64,000 nt of DNA, from contig CM076269.1 of NCBI GenBank assembly GCA_038380795.1, positions 1,054,001-1,118,000 on the forward strand, read 5' to 3'. The notes beneath the pieces are model-generated. The model saw nothing but the letters and a program-made list of their open reading frames with translations. It had not been told where the DNA came from and ran no database searches. Shown here one piece after another: positions 49,154 to 61,367 of this stretch. Each line of letters opens with the position of its first letter. Positions within the stretch are counted from its first letter, which is position 1. Source of the DNA: Pyrocephalus nanus. Lineage: Eukaryota > Chordata > Aves > Passeriformes > Tyrannidae. Position numbers and translations under genes: made by a program.

Positions 49154-52100
49154 GAAGAGATAAGGAAACTTCGGGATCCTTCTGCACTGACTTCTCTTTG
49201 ACCCAGGAAAGAACAATGAATGTTTGCTTTCCCTTGGAAGGGGTGCCGACAAGGCTACATAAACAAAGAAGCAGAAGCTCAGCTGGTGCAAATTAGGACA
49301 GTTGCATTACTAAATGGAACTGCATCCTTTCCCCCAGCCAAAGCTGGGGACACAAATGTTAAAGGTTCCTCTGTTACAATTTTTTCAGGACAAGGATCAA
49401 TCGTGACTCCTTTCACAAATCTTCAAACAGAGCTTTATCCCAAGCAGTGATTTTGCAGATATGAGTCAGATTTTCTGTTTTCTGAATGCCCCCAAATATT
49501 TGATTCCTCTGATAACTGTGCTTTTCTTTGCTGAGTTTCCCCCATTATTTTGTTGATTTTGTGGTGCTGCAGAAAAAAACCCAAAGCTCTGAGTCCCTTC
49601 AGGTCCTTCTCAGTTCAGCAGCATTCAAGGGGGCCTGGCCATGCATGCTCATGTGCTTCCCTCAGTCCTTCTCCCATACACCAACCAGTGTCTGAAAAGG
49701 AGCAGACAAGGCCAAACCTGCCTTCACCTCAATAAAAAGACTGTACTCTATTTTTAAGCATTCCTTTCAGATGGAGGAACAACTTCCATCCACGTAAAAG
49801 CACATAAAAAAAATTAACTTAGATGATAAAAAGAAAAGCATTTGCCAAATTGTCCTGCTGTCTGAAGATCTCTCTCCTGTGTGGCTCTGAAGGGAAGTGA
49901 TAACATGTTTGCCTGGAAACTGAACTTTTTTTAAACCAGTAAAAGAAGGCTTTGTAATAGCTTGTCATTCTCATCAGTGCTATTAGTGTCCAGTAAACTC
50001 TCTCCCTGTAAATCCATAGATGTCAAAGGTTCCCGTGGATCTTTTCTGGGCGAGTGTTTAGTTTGGCATCGCGGCTCAGCGGGCAGACCCGGAGGGTTCT
50101 GGTGCACAGTTCCTGCATGCTGCTGGTGCCTTCTCTGCTGGAGAGTCCAGGAGTTATCTGGCAAATGCATTTTGGAAGAGAGCCAAAAGGCTGCTCTCCC
50201 ACTGGCTCTTGGGGAGATTGGTACTCCAGCAGAAATCATCAGAGCCCGGTGAAAAGAAAGGAAAGCAAATGAGGATGCCTGGGAGTGACTGCACAACTCC
50301 TGGGCTCGTGTGTGCTCTGCCACAGCAGCTCGTTTGTGCTGCTCAGTGACACAGGATTGAACACTGCTGTTAGAGGGATTGTAACAAAGATCAGCTTATG
50401 AAGGGAAACCTAAAAGAGTACAGGAAAAGAAAAAGTGAAGACAAACAAGAAGGAAACACAGAAGCAAAAATGGGGAGAGTAAATCAACCAGAGGAGTGGA
50501 GAGTCTGCTGACCAGACATGGACACTGGCAGGGAATCCTCTACAATAAAACTGAGACCAACCTGTTGGAAAAACCAAGAGACTGACCAGTTCATTTTCGA
50601 GAGAATTAACGAGCAGTGTTAATTTGAAGAAAGCATTTTTTCTTGAGGCATCAACAGCTGGATGCTTTTTGTTAATAAAACAAGAGCTGTTCCAGGTAGA
50701 ATCCTGGAATGGAATGTGTATCTTTATCTGTATCCCCTTTGCAAAGGTCCCATGAAAACACTAGAAAATTGTCTCTTGCCATTCTAATTTTGATGCTTTG
50801 CTGAAGTTCAGAAAATGTCTGCCAGCCTGAACTGTGAACTGCTTTAAATCACATCTACCCAGGTGATGATAAATGCTCGCTAGATTTTATCTGTGGAGTG
50901 GAAAAAATAAACAAGAATATATTACTCAACCCCTAAGATTTTTTAGAAGCTGAAATTCATCTAAAGGAACACTTGAGTCCTGTCTACCCCCCACTGAAGT
51001 GATTAGGAATTTCAGCTAAATAAAGAATGAAGGTGAGACTGAAATGCCCATGTAATCAACCTTCACAAAAAATCTAATACAAAGTTAAAACTCTTTTGAG
51101 ATAAGTGCAAACATGAGAACACTGAAATAACACAGAAAGAAATGAAGGAGGCTTTTTAAAATTCCCAACTTGTGCTTTCCTCCAAGTGTAATTCAAAACT
51201 GATTAAAAGTATTAAATCCTTTTTATGCAAAGGGTTAATAACAAAATTCAAATAGTGGTGTGGTGTCCCATGGATACTCAATAATGAAAATTCAAATGCT
51301 CGTTTCTTTAAGCCTTTTGTGTCCCTTTTCTGGATAATTGGTTTTTTGGCTAATTTTTGAGGCTATTTAATAACACCTCCTGCCAGACATCTCATGTAAA
51401 CTCAGCAAGAGGAGGCATCGTGAGTAATAGAAAAGACTTCTGCTCATTTTAAAGCTCAAATTCATACTTTTCTTAACAAAGGAGATCCCCACTGTTAGAG
51501 TTTGGCAACCACCGGGCCAACTGCATTGGGGAAGATTGGATTAGGGGGGCAGCTGACTGTGCAGTAAAGTCTCCACTCTACAGCAGGATTTTTATGTAAA
51601 TTCCATTACAATTCATGCTTTTTGGAGATAATGAAATGGATACAAAACACTCCAAGGTTTCCAAGTCAGCAAAATAATGAACGGGGGCATTCAGAAAGCT
51701 GATTCAATAAATTTTTTTAACATTTGGACCCTTGCATGAATAGGATTGGCATTTGTGCAATGTATCACATGGAATTTGCTTTTAATACCACTGTCTAAAC
51801 CCCCGTAACTTTTCAGGCTATTAGTGATGTGTGAACATCAGCTATCAAGAGTTTGCCTCAGTTTAAGCTCTAATAAGCTCTATCGTTTTCCATGTGTTTG
51901 CCTGAAGGCAACTTTTACCAAAGAATCAGCCAAAAATTTTTTTAAAAATAGACTATTTTCAACTCAACAGCTTTACACAACTGTCTGTGAATATGTCACA
52001 GCAGTTGTTGTGAATGAACTTCAAACAAGACGAGGCTGGGGTCAAGAGGGGCATTAACGTGATCCTCTACTCTGTTCTCCTGCATAACATCCAGGATTTC

Positions 52101-55100
52101 ATCTGTCAGTCCTTGATCACAGTGGAACCACAGCCTGGATGAATGTTTTGGTGTTTCTCCATGTTTGTATGTTACTGATCACAAAATCAAAAATGTGTAT
52201 ATGTATGTAGAAGTGTGCACAGATAAAGGTCTGGTGCTCAAGCACACACAGAGCATTTCTAGACCAGGAATACTCTCAGATCCCAAGTTCTGCCTTTCTT
52301 CCAATCCAGCTGGTATAAAAACCCCTGATGCAGAACATGCAGTGAAAATCCTTCCAGCACACTGGAGTGCCCATGCCATCAGCTTCATCAACCAGCTCGA
52401 ACAGTGGAGAGATAAAAGACATCGTGGGAGGGCCAAAACAGAATATAAGACAGCTTCGACTTAAGAGCTGTGCAAGGCACTTCTCTTCTGGGGTTTGGGT
52501 GTTAATTTTAGTGTTAACCTACTATCAGTGATAGTCAGGTTCACAGTGCTCAACAGGAACATCTGTGCAGTAACAACATCCCAGGCAAAACTGCACTGCT
52601 ACTATTGATTATGTTTTTATTCACAACTTCCCTACTGATATAAATTCTCTTAAGGTAAATGTGAAAATGTTCAGCAAATATCTAAACTACACATATAGGA
52701 ATGTTAGTAAACTTCAGAAGTCATAACATATTGGGGTCATTTATGTCTAAAATAGTAAATAGTAAAATAGTACCCTTTTGGTGTAAGTTTTCTTTCAAAT
52801 GAGTATCTATTTATTTAAATAAAAAGGGATATTCACAGTACAGTTTCTCTTCAATGCATATAATCAAAACAGAAACCAACTAGTGTTCCAAAAATCTTTC
52901 TAAAAAGGAATCATCCAAGATGTGAACCACGATAGAGTTTGTGTGGTGTGAACATCTGGCTATTGAGGTTCATTATGATGATCAGTGAGGGTGAAAGGTG
53001 AGTTCATGAGTTAAACCTTACAAGCTCTGTTGCTACAGTGAAGAACACTGAGAAGCTGCAGAGAGCAAAATCTGAGAATCAGCCTTTAGACCACAAGACC
53101 ACACTGGTCATATTGTATCATTTAAGAGTAAATGTAATAGGCTTGTCTGAGACAAACAAAAGCAGTAACAAGTTATAAACAAATGGGATTTGTGGGGGGT
53201 TTGTGGTTCCAAGTTGCTGGTTTGGTTATAATCACATGCCTTGTTTTTCCTAGGGAAACATTGTGCCAGACACACTCACTCCAGGAGCAGAAAAGATTGG
53301 AGGAGCAGCAGAGAGAGGAAAGGTGTGAGGATCCTGCCCTGGCCCTGTGTTTCTCAGCTGTAATTACCCTGCTCGTGGCCCACATTCAGCTCCTGCATTC
53401 CTGCAGCCTGACACTCTGCCCATCATTCCATCCTCCTGGGCCAGCTGGGAACATCACTGCACTGAGAGCACTTACTGATGTGAACAGTGCTGCTGATTTC
53501 AGTATCGTTATGCAGAAGAAAGAAATGACTCAGGGTGGGCACAGTCAGCACCAAAATCAATCTCAACAGGAGAACCAAGTCTTCTGGGCACAGCCAGGTC
53601 ACTTAATGCTGCAGTGAAACACAGCAAAGAGCATTTACATCTGATAGACTAAACACTGGGATGGAAAAACCCTTCTAATTAAGAATGATAGGAGTGGAAA
53701 ACCTTACTTCTTCTTCCTGGAAGAAACAGGAATATACCAAAGGTAGAAGCAGAATCCAAAGAACAACAAAACAGGTCACTCTTTTCGCCGTGTTTAGGGA
53801 AGGAACAGAGCTGGGCTGCTCTTTGCCACAGTGGTGTAGCAGCATCTTCAGGTGGTCACTGCTTCCCTGCCACCTTCAAACTACAGCACCCTCCTCAGCA
53901 TACTCCTCAAATCTCGTGGGGTTTTCTTTCAGGGAGTGATTTATGACATTTCACAGCCAGGGATGTGCCCCATCCATTAAACATTAATACTGAGTTACAG
54001 TTTTCTAAATCATGGCTATCCTCTTTGTAGTCCTTGTGTGCTTGACTTCTGTTTCAGAAAAGGAAAAATACATTTTCCCCTATTGCCAATTACTTATTCA
54101 GCACTGGGCTCTACTGAAATCTCCGGGAAACAATGAGAAAGCATTTTTTTGTTTGTTTGTAAAAAAGCCTGGGTTTGCTTGAAATTCAGAGTGAGAGACA
54201 GTATAAATACAATGAACCATTTGGTAAGAGTTGAACTGAGGCCACAGCACAAGGTATCACAGCTAGGACAGCTCATGAGGGCTGCCAGAAGAACCCCCTC
54301 CAAAGGGAAAACCCTACAGTGACCTCACACGAGAAGATGGGAGAAATCCAAAGAAAGGGGGATTTTTATTTAAACTGGAGAATAGTGGTTTTGACACAGA
54401 AGAGAGATGTTTCCATGAGACAGTTGGCCTCCAGCTGGCCCATCACATTTATAGGTACTGCTGCCTCTGGTGCTTTTTGTGAACACCATTTAGTAAATGA
54501 CTCGAGCCCATATTTAAAATTATGTACAAGAATAATCCCAGTAAAATGAATGGAAATATCTATGTGTTTAAAATTAGACACACGCTGCAGCGTAAGGCAG
54601 AATGAAGCACATAATCCTCTCAACACGATATTTTCAAGTTGTGCTTGAAGCTTGGTGAGTGCAAACACATCCAGTGGCAGAGCAGTTCACAACACCTTTT
54701 CAGTCGTGTCCATGGCACTGGTTTGCAGCTCTCAGAGGGGGAGGATGGCTCTGCAGCATCCTGGAGGCACCTCCTGCAGCACTTCCTGCTGGCTCTGCAG
54801 CACAGCCCACTGTGCTCAGGAAAATGTCTGCCTTAGGGGAAGGATTGTGCATTCTAGAGCCTTCCTAAACTCACCACATCAAGTAATCAAAATAATGTGT
54901 TTTTTTAGAGCATCAGGATCTTTCCTCACTGTAATCCAAGCACAGCCTTCCAGCCACCATCCAGCTGTGTTGGGAGTGCCCTCTTAACCAGCACCCTGAG
55001 CATGGTAAAAAGCCCTGGTGCCCCATGGAGCACTCTGGAATTCACGTGGAGACCCTGGGAGGCCACAGACCATACCACTAGCAAATACTGTTTGTAGGCA

Positions 55101-55546
55101 ATTTTGTAATCCATGGAAGTTATTCCACTTCAAATACAAGGAAGGAGTCTGCACTAACTAATGTGAGAGAGGAGACAAAGCAAGCCCATGTCAACATGTG
55201 CAGGAGGCGGTCCAAGCATTTCTGTGCATGCTCATGAAGTTACCAGCACTCCCCACATGCTCATTCAGAGCAGTGAACATGCTGTGCTGGATGCACAGAT
55301 AGATTAGAGAAGCAAAATTGCTTTAAATAATCAAAATACACAAAGGAACATTTTTTTTCTGTGTGGCTGGAAATAACCCTGACAAATGTTAATGTTTTGC
55401 AAATGAAAAACATTCTTTAAGAGACAACATAAAAAAACCCCAGCAAATTTTCTGATGCATACAAAGTGAGCTCCTGTATTGACCTCTGTTATGCCACCTG
55501 ATGTATGCAAAGATCACTGTGTGATGAACAAATAGATTCAAACTAC

Positions 55547-55563
55547 TTTTTTTTTTTTTTTTT
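55547..55563 (+). repeat. Poly(T) run
   Basis: Seventeen consecutive T with no recognisable element downstream on the minus strand. Confidence 0.85.
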
Positions 55564-58500
55564 CTGAATTATGAATGTATTTTGTCAAGATCCAGAGAAG
55601 GTCAACAACAAGATTAAAGATATGAAGAAGTTTCCATGTGGTGAAATATTAAAGAGGAGTGGACTGTCTGAGTTTAGCAGCAGATCCTGCTGATGTGTAA
55701 GGTGACGAGTGACAAGGACAGACCTATGTATTTTTCTCTGTGTATATCAACAGACAAAAGAGTTTCATCCAAATTAAGGAACAGGATTTTTAGTGTTCCT
55801 GCTATTTCGTTATTCAGCATATAATTAATCAGTGAAACTTGTTCCTGCAGTAAAATACTGAGATAAATTGATTGCAAACAGGATTAGTCACACACAGATA
55901 AGACCAACATACTGATTAAAAACTGGATAGGACAATTTATGACTTCCATTTCTTGGGCTACCTGTGTTGTTCCTCAGAATACAACAACTGTAAAGTCCAG
56001 AAAAAAGCCTTGCACAGGTATTTTTTGGGTAGGGGAGAAGCAGCTACACAGGGGTTTTGTCGTGGTCTTCAAAAGGTGTGGAACAGCAAACCAGAGGGCT
56101 TGCTTTGCTGTGACAATTTCTGTATTGCAGCTGCCCACGAGCCCTTTCTTCTCTAATTGAGAATGCTGGCACTATATAATAAGTAAATAAAAAGTGAAAT
56201 TGAAAAGCAAGATTGAGCTGTAGCTCGTACCCGCAATAAATGAAGCTCAAATCCTGCTGTTATGTTTCTGACAACTTCAATAATAATAGATCACCTTGTT
56301 TTAGTGGCACACTGAGAGGGGGTATGAGGTATGTCACCCACAAGAGTGACTAATATGTTATGCTTATCACTGAAGAAGCAGAACTATCTGAATTTCTGCT
56401 TTAGTAACTACAGGGCACTGCAAATTACCCTGACAGCACTGAGTGTTCTTCCTATACCTTGCTTACAGGCCAGGATTGCTCAGTCCCAGTGTATTAATAA
56501 GTAAGTGCAAGTATTTCAACAATCAGCATTTTAGCATTTGCATGCAAACTCTCATGCTGTGTAATTATACACAGTGCTGGCACTCAAATTAATTAAAGCT
56601 GATTTCTCTGCGACTGCAAACTGGTCCTATCCCCAGACTTGCTCTGGTATGAAGTCATCACCCTATATTCAACATGACACTTTATGTCCCTGGCATCCTT
56701 AGCAATGCTAATATGCAACAACTGTAAATTAGGCAATATTTTACAGAGCAGCTGACAACCGCTGGTTAGCTGTTGAGCTCCCCCTCCCCTCCCCCCGACA
56801 CTTTCCACATAAAAGTGAGAAACCAGTTATTTCCATTGTGCTGGCATTGTAATTATCTGAACCAACAATGTAAACAAATTACACACATTGTTTCAACAGA
56901 TACTCGCCCGTGTTTGATTAGGGGTTACAGGAAACTTATAAAACCCCAAACTCCACAACAACATCAACACTGTTTGTTTGATGCTAACATGCAATTAGTC
57001 TCTGACAATTTCAGTGTTAATTTAAAAGCTCCTTCTCCTTCTCTTTTTCCCTGAAACGGCTTTTTAGTGTTACCAGGCGTGCTCCTGCCAGTCAAGAGGA
57101 GGGGAGTGGGGAGGCAGAGCAGAGGAGCTGACTGCTGGATTTCAGGAATCCTCATCAAATAGAGTGGAACTGCAGCAGAGACAGTTCTTTGCAGCACAGA
57201 TCCATAAATGCTGACTTCTGGGGCATTACTGACTTCCAGTCTCTTTCACAAGAAAGTTGCCTGATCTGACTTTATAATTTGGTTGAAAGAAGTCCTTTCT
57301 TAATGTATTTTTTTCAGCAGAGATCTCCTCTGAGAAATTAAAATATTAGAGGGATCTTTTATCTCACAAATATGACTGCAATAGGGCCATTCTCCTATAA
57401 CCTTCAGAAACAGAAAAGAATATAATCAAGCCCATTGGTATTTTGCATTTACAAAATTTCATGCAGAATGCTTATTCAACTACAGAACTAAAGTACTCCA
57501 AGAGAGTTTCTGACTTTATTTTCTCCAAGCCACAGCTGCTCTTGGTGCAGAGCTGCTCTCTGAGAGCTTCTCTCATTTGTACCAGTAGATTTACCACAGC
57601 AGTTTCAAAAATGATCTAACTCTCCCACTGAACTAGAAAGTAAACTCCCAAGTAGGTTCAGATCTTTTTTTTTTAGTTCCTCCATATAATTTGGTCTTAA
57701 GAAAAGGCAGAGTGGATTCTTCAAAACATAACAAAAGAGAAATGTGGAAGCTGATATCCTCATAAAGCAGCTTCTTCATGCTAACAGAAAGCATTAAAGA
57801 GGAGTTGTGTGTGCTAACAACATCAACCAGCACTGGAACCTCCCTCAGGTAACAGAAGGTGCTGGCACACCAAGAGGAGAGCAAACCCCACCTTCTGCAG
57901 CTTGAACTGAAATTCTGCTGTGGCTGTTCCACTCACCCCTGCAGTGCTGGATTTTAGGTCCATTTTCATCACTTACACAAATACACAAATCAGAACAAGG
58001 CATGACAGCTCACATTGTTTTGCCACAGTGAAAACATGGAAACGCTAGAAAGACTCGTTCTGGGTTAAAAACTGGAGACATCAGAAGTAGAGTGATAAAT
58101 ACAGACTTGGCAAAGATTTGCAGAACAAATTAAGCTCAAGCAATAAGGATATCTAGAAAGCCATTGGTAATGTTTTAAAACTTACATATTCTGTTAAGTC
58201 CCCATTAAAATCAAGAAACACTGAAACTAGGCAAAGGCAAAATCTATTCCTGTGTCCTTCTACATGTTGGTTCTTTTCAAATGCTGCAGTATATTCACAC
58301 ACTCCTGTTCTCTGCTAGGACAGGCCAGGCCCAAAGACTTGTCTCTGCTGTCAATTTGAATATCCCACTTACCAGCATTGCTGCAGTTCAGATAATACTA
58401 GAAACAAACAGTATTTGGTGGCATTTCTTGTGCACTATACCATGACCACAACACTGTTTGAGCCATGTCTACAAAGCTAATTTATACAGGCTGAAGTACC

Positions 58501-59262
58501 AACACTGCTAGTGCTCCACTGGAGATAGTAAAGCTTTTATACATGGAGCTGGAGTTTACTCTCAGGGAAGGCATAAATCAACACCAAAAGTGAGAGACTA
58601 AAGGGAATTATTTGCAACCATCCTTCTTCAGCACTGAAGATATCATTCCTGGTGCTTTTGAAAGCTCAGTTTTATGGTGCTGGCTATAAATGCTATGGTC
58701 TGCACTAAATTTTTCAGAAGACATTCCACAGCAGTGATAAATTGACCCTACAATTGGGGCAGCACCGTTTCAGTGGCAGAGTAAGAACAGGACTTTGGCA
58801 CAAAATCCTTCCTGGGGTAATGCTTTCTCAAAAATGCCAGTGAACTTAGTCTTCTAACCCTTGCCAGGTCTTCCTTGACAAGCCCCTATGAGCAGGATCA
58901 CCTCAGGGTGGATCCTCTGATTCACACACAGCACATCCTCAGCCAGATGCAGTTCATGGGTTGGGACAGACAGGATGAGAGTAGAGGTCAGCCAGTGATG
59001 CCCAGACCCCCCACAGGCCCTGCACATCCAGGAGGAGGAGAGAACAGAACTCAACCAAACACAGCTCTTCTATTCTGACACCTGGAATTCTGGAAGTCCT
59101 CCTGAAGTGCTGAGATAAGGTGAGATGTGAGGTGAGATGAGCTCTGTTCCCCATCCCTGAGCTTCACTGGGATGTCACTGCCACTCCAACCCATTGCAGG
59201 ATTCAGAGAGAAGCCAGCAGTCTGTGCCATTATGTTATTACTGTTATAAAGAAACAAATGGA

Positions 59263-59280
59263 TGATCACTTAAGTGATCA
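59263..59280. repeat. 18-bp perfect palindrome
   Basis: TGATCACTTAAGTGATCA is identical to its reverse complement, with no spacer. Each arm contains CACTTAA, which resembles the NKX-class homeodomain core. Such a symmetric site could bind a dimer; this is inference only. Confidence 0.9.
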
Positions 59281-60989
59281 GGTAAACTACTGCCCTTCTC
59301 AGGGATTGTTTTGATATGCCAGTAAAGCACTCAGATTAGAAACCTTTAATGAGCCCATCTCATTGCAAATGCAGGAGCAGCTTCTGCTTCTCGAGAAATC
59401 ACCAAAAACTTTGTAGATGGATTTTCATCTCTTCTTGTTCACTAAAGGAGATGTTTGGAAGGCAAGGGCTATTAAGTGCACGAACTCTCCAAAAGGATAC
59501 TTGGAAATAACAACACATAAAACAACAGTTCTTTGTTGGTTCCAGCTGCTGTCCACTCAGTTAATTTTAGAAGAACAGAAATACAGAGCCAGAAAGCTGC
59601 AGATTTTCTAATCCAGTAACCATGATTTCCTTACAGGTGATTTGTGACCCAGAGCACAGCAACTGTGTTTTCTGTGTTAGACCTGAAAAACCATCCTCTG
59701 GACTAACTTTATGGTGAATAAGTTTAAATAAGTGAGATGCACAAGGTTAGCCCGAGGTGTGAATATCGCAGTAAATGCCATCTGAAAAGAACAACCAAGA
59801 ACAGCTGGGTGCAGCATCCATGTGACCAACAACTTCACAGCCTACACATAAAAACCACGTGGAACACAGGCCTGGAAAGGCCCCTTGGCTTTTCAAGGCA
59901 AAACGTTGAAAACCTCGGTGTATCTTGGACATTAATCCAAAATGTGGAAGCCTAGAAAAGAAGCCTGAGTAGCAAAGTAGCCTTTCCAGACCAATAACCA
60001 ACTCTGTACCTCATGGGAACCAAGGGATTACTCTGCCATGCCATGTTCAAACTGAGAAGTTTCATAACAACCAAATAAAACAACATCAGCTATTATTCAC
60101 TCAGATAATAAGGATTTCTTGTGACCCTAAAGCATAAACTGGTCAAAACTGGAGGAATAAGATTTGTTCTGTTGAGTTTATATCACCAACATGACTAAAA
60201 GCAGCAAGCTGCTGCTTAGCTTTTCTATTCTGATTCATTTCCATGTTTTGCAGCTCCAGAATCTCAAAGCTCCACACAAAGTTAACTGCAGAGCCCTGAG
60301 AAGAGACTGCTGGAGCTGACAGGGAAATTGTTGAAACTGATTCTGCAGCTCACTCTTTGTGACTGAGCAGATGTATTTCTAATTTTTCCTTCCCATCATT
60401 TACCAGATCCTTCTCCACTATATTTAGGATTGAATGCTCATTTTCTGAACATTTCCCATTCTGTTGGGTCTGTTCCACATTTGGGAATCAGTAGGTCAAA
60501 TGTGCTGCAGACTATTTTGTTAGACTTGTTAAAATCAAATTGAAACTGTCTGATTAACGATATGACTCATCTGTGCTGGTTTGTTTTTTTGGTTTTTCTT
60601 TTTTTTTAAACAGGAAAGTAAACAAGTACTTGTCTAAAGCTCCACCTGCTTTGCTGCTGTTATGGTGCTGTGCATATCAGAGAAAACAATTCCCTCTTCT
60701 CAAGGCTGAACTAAAATTAGGCTCCACCTGCAAGATGTTAGTGAAATCTTACACAGCTGCATTCCAGAGACAAGTTCCACAGATTGCTTTTGGAAAGCAC
60801 TGCGCATTTCTGGCAAAATCAAAATCAAACTTGTTAGCTTTTTTTTGCCTAACTTTTCAAAAATGTATTATTAATGATAAATGTAATTATTATCACACTA
60901 ATCATGCTGATAAGTAATCTCAAAAATAGATCCATTTAAAATGTAATTTTACACCCACATCCCACTGTATTTAACCACTTCTTTGCAAA

Positions 60990-61270
60990 TGCAGGCAGTA
61001 ATCATAATAATACTTAGCACTTAGACAGCACTTTATTCATTTATAGACACTTCTGTGGCACTCATCACCAGAGTAACTTTATTTTCTTTATTATGTCTTC
61101 AAAGTGCTGCACTGACATTAACAAATTAATCCTCACGGCACTTCAGTGGCAAAGGAATAGGTCTGATCATGGACTATTTACTGGGCAAACCTGCACTCCT
61201 ATCCAGCCTCAACAGCCTTTAACTCACCAACAGTGACTGTGAGCATTAGAACCCAGATCACAGGGATTAC
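60990..61270 (+). mobile_element. MIR-family (CORE-SINE) remnant
   Basis: Reading the + strand, AATCATAATAATACTTAGCA leads to AGCACTTTATTCATTTATAG, CAAAGTGCTGCACTGACATT, AATTAATCCTCACGGCACTT, and later TTAGAACCCAGATCACAGGG. The order and spacing match the MIR consensus layout (TAATAATAGCTAGC, GCGCTTT, CAAAGTGCTTTCACA, AATCCTCACAA, GAACCCAGG) with heavy divergence. MIR elements are very old and rare in birds, so a copy this readable may be retained by constraint or by chance. Confidence 0.6.
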
Positions 61271-61349
61271 AGAGCTCTTAAAACACACTCAAATCCCAAC
61301 TTTGAAGTGAGAGACAATCGCTATTGAATTCAGCAGTAGAAAGGCCCAA

Positions 61350-61367
61350 ATATATATATATATATAT
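61350..61367. repeat. (TA)n microsatellite
   Basis: Nine uninterrupted AT/TA dinucleotides. Confidence 0.9.

Larger units (their letters stand above)
43665..60980. other. Gene-desert-like sequence
   Basis: Seventeen kilobases of mostly unique AT-rich DNA with homopolymers at 44493-44508 (T), 44936-44953 (A), 49134-49153 (A) and 55547-55563 (T). An unrecognised 144-codon + frame lies at 53183-53617 and a 99-codon + frame at 52165-52464. No coding exon, RNA gene or interspersed repeat is supported. The only compact structured element is the palindrome at 59263-59280. Confidence 0.45.
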
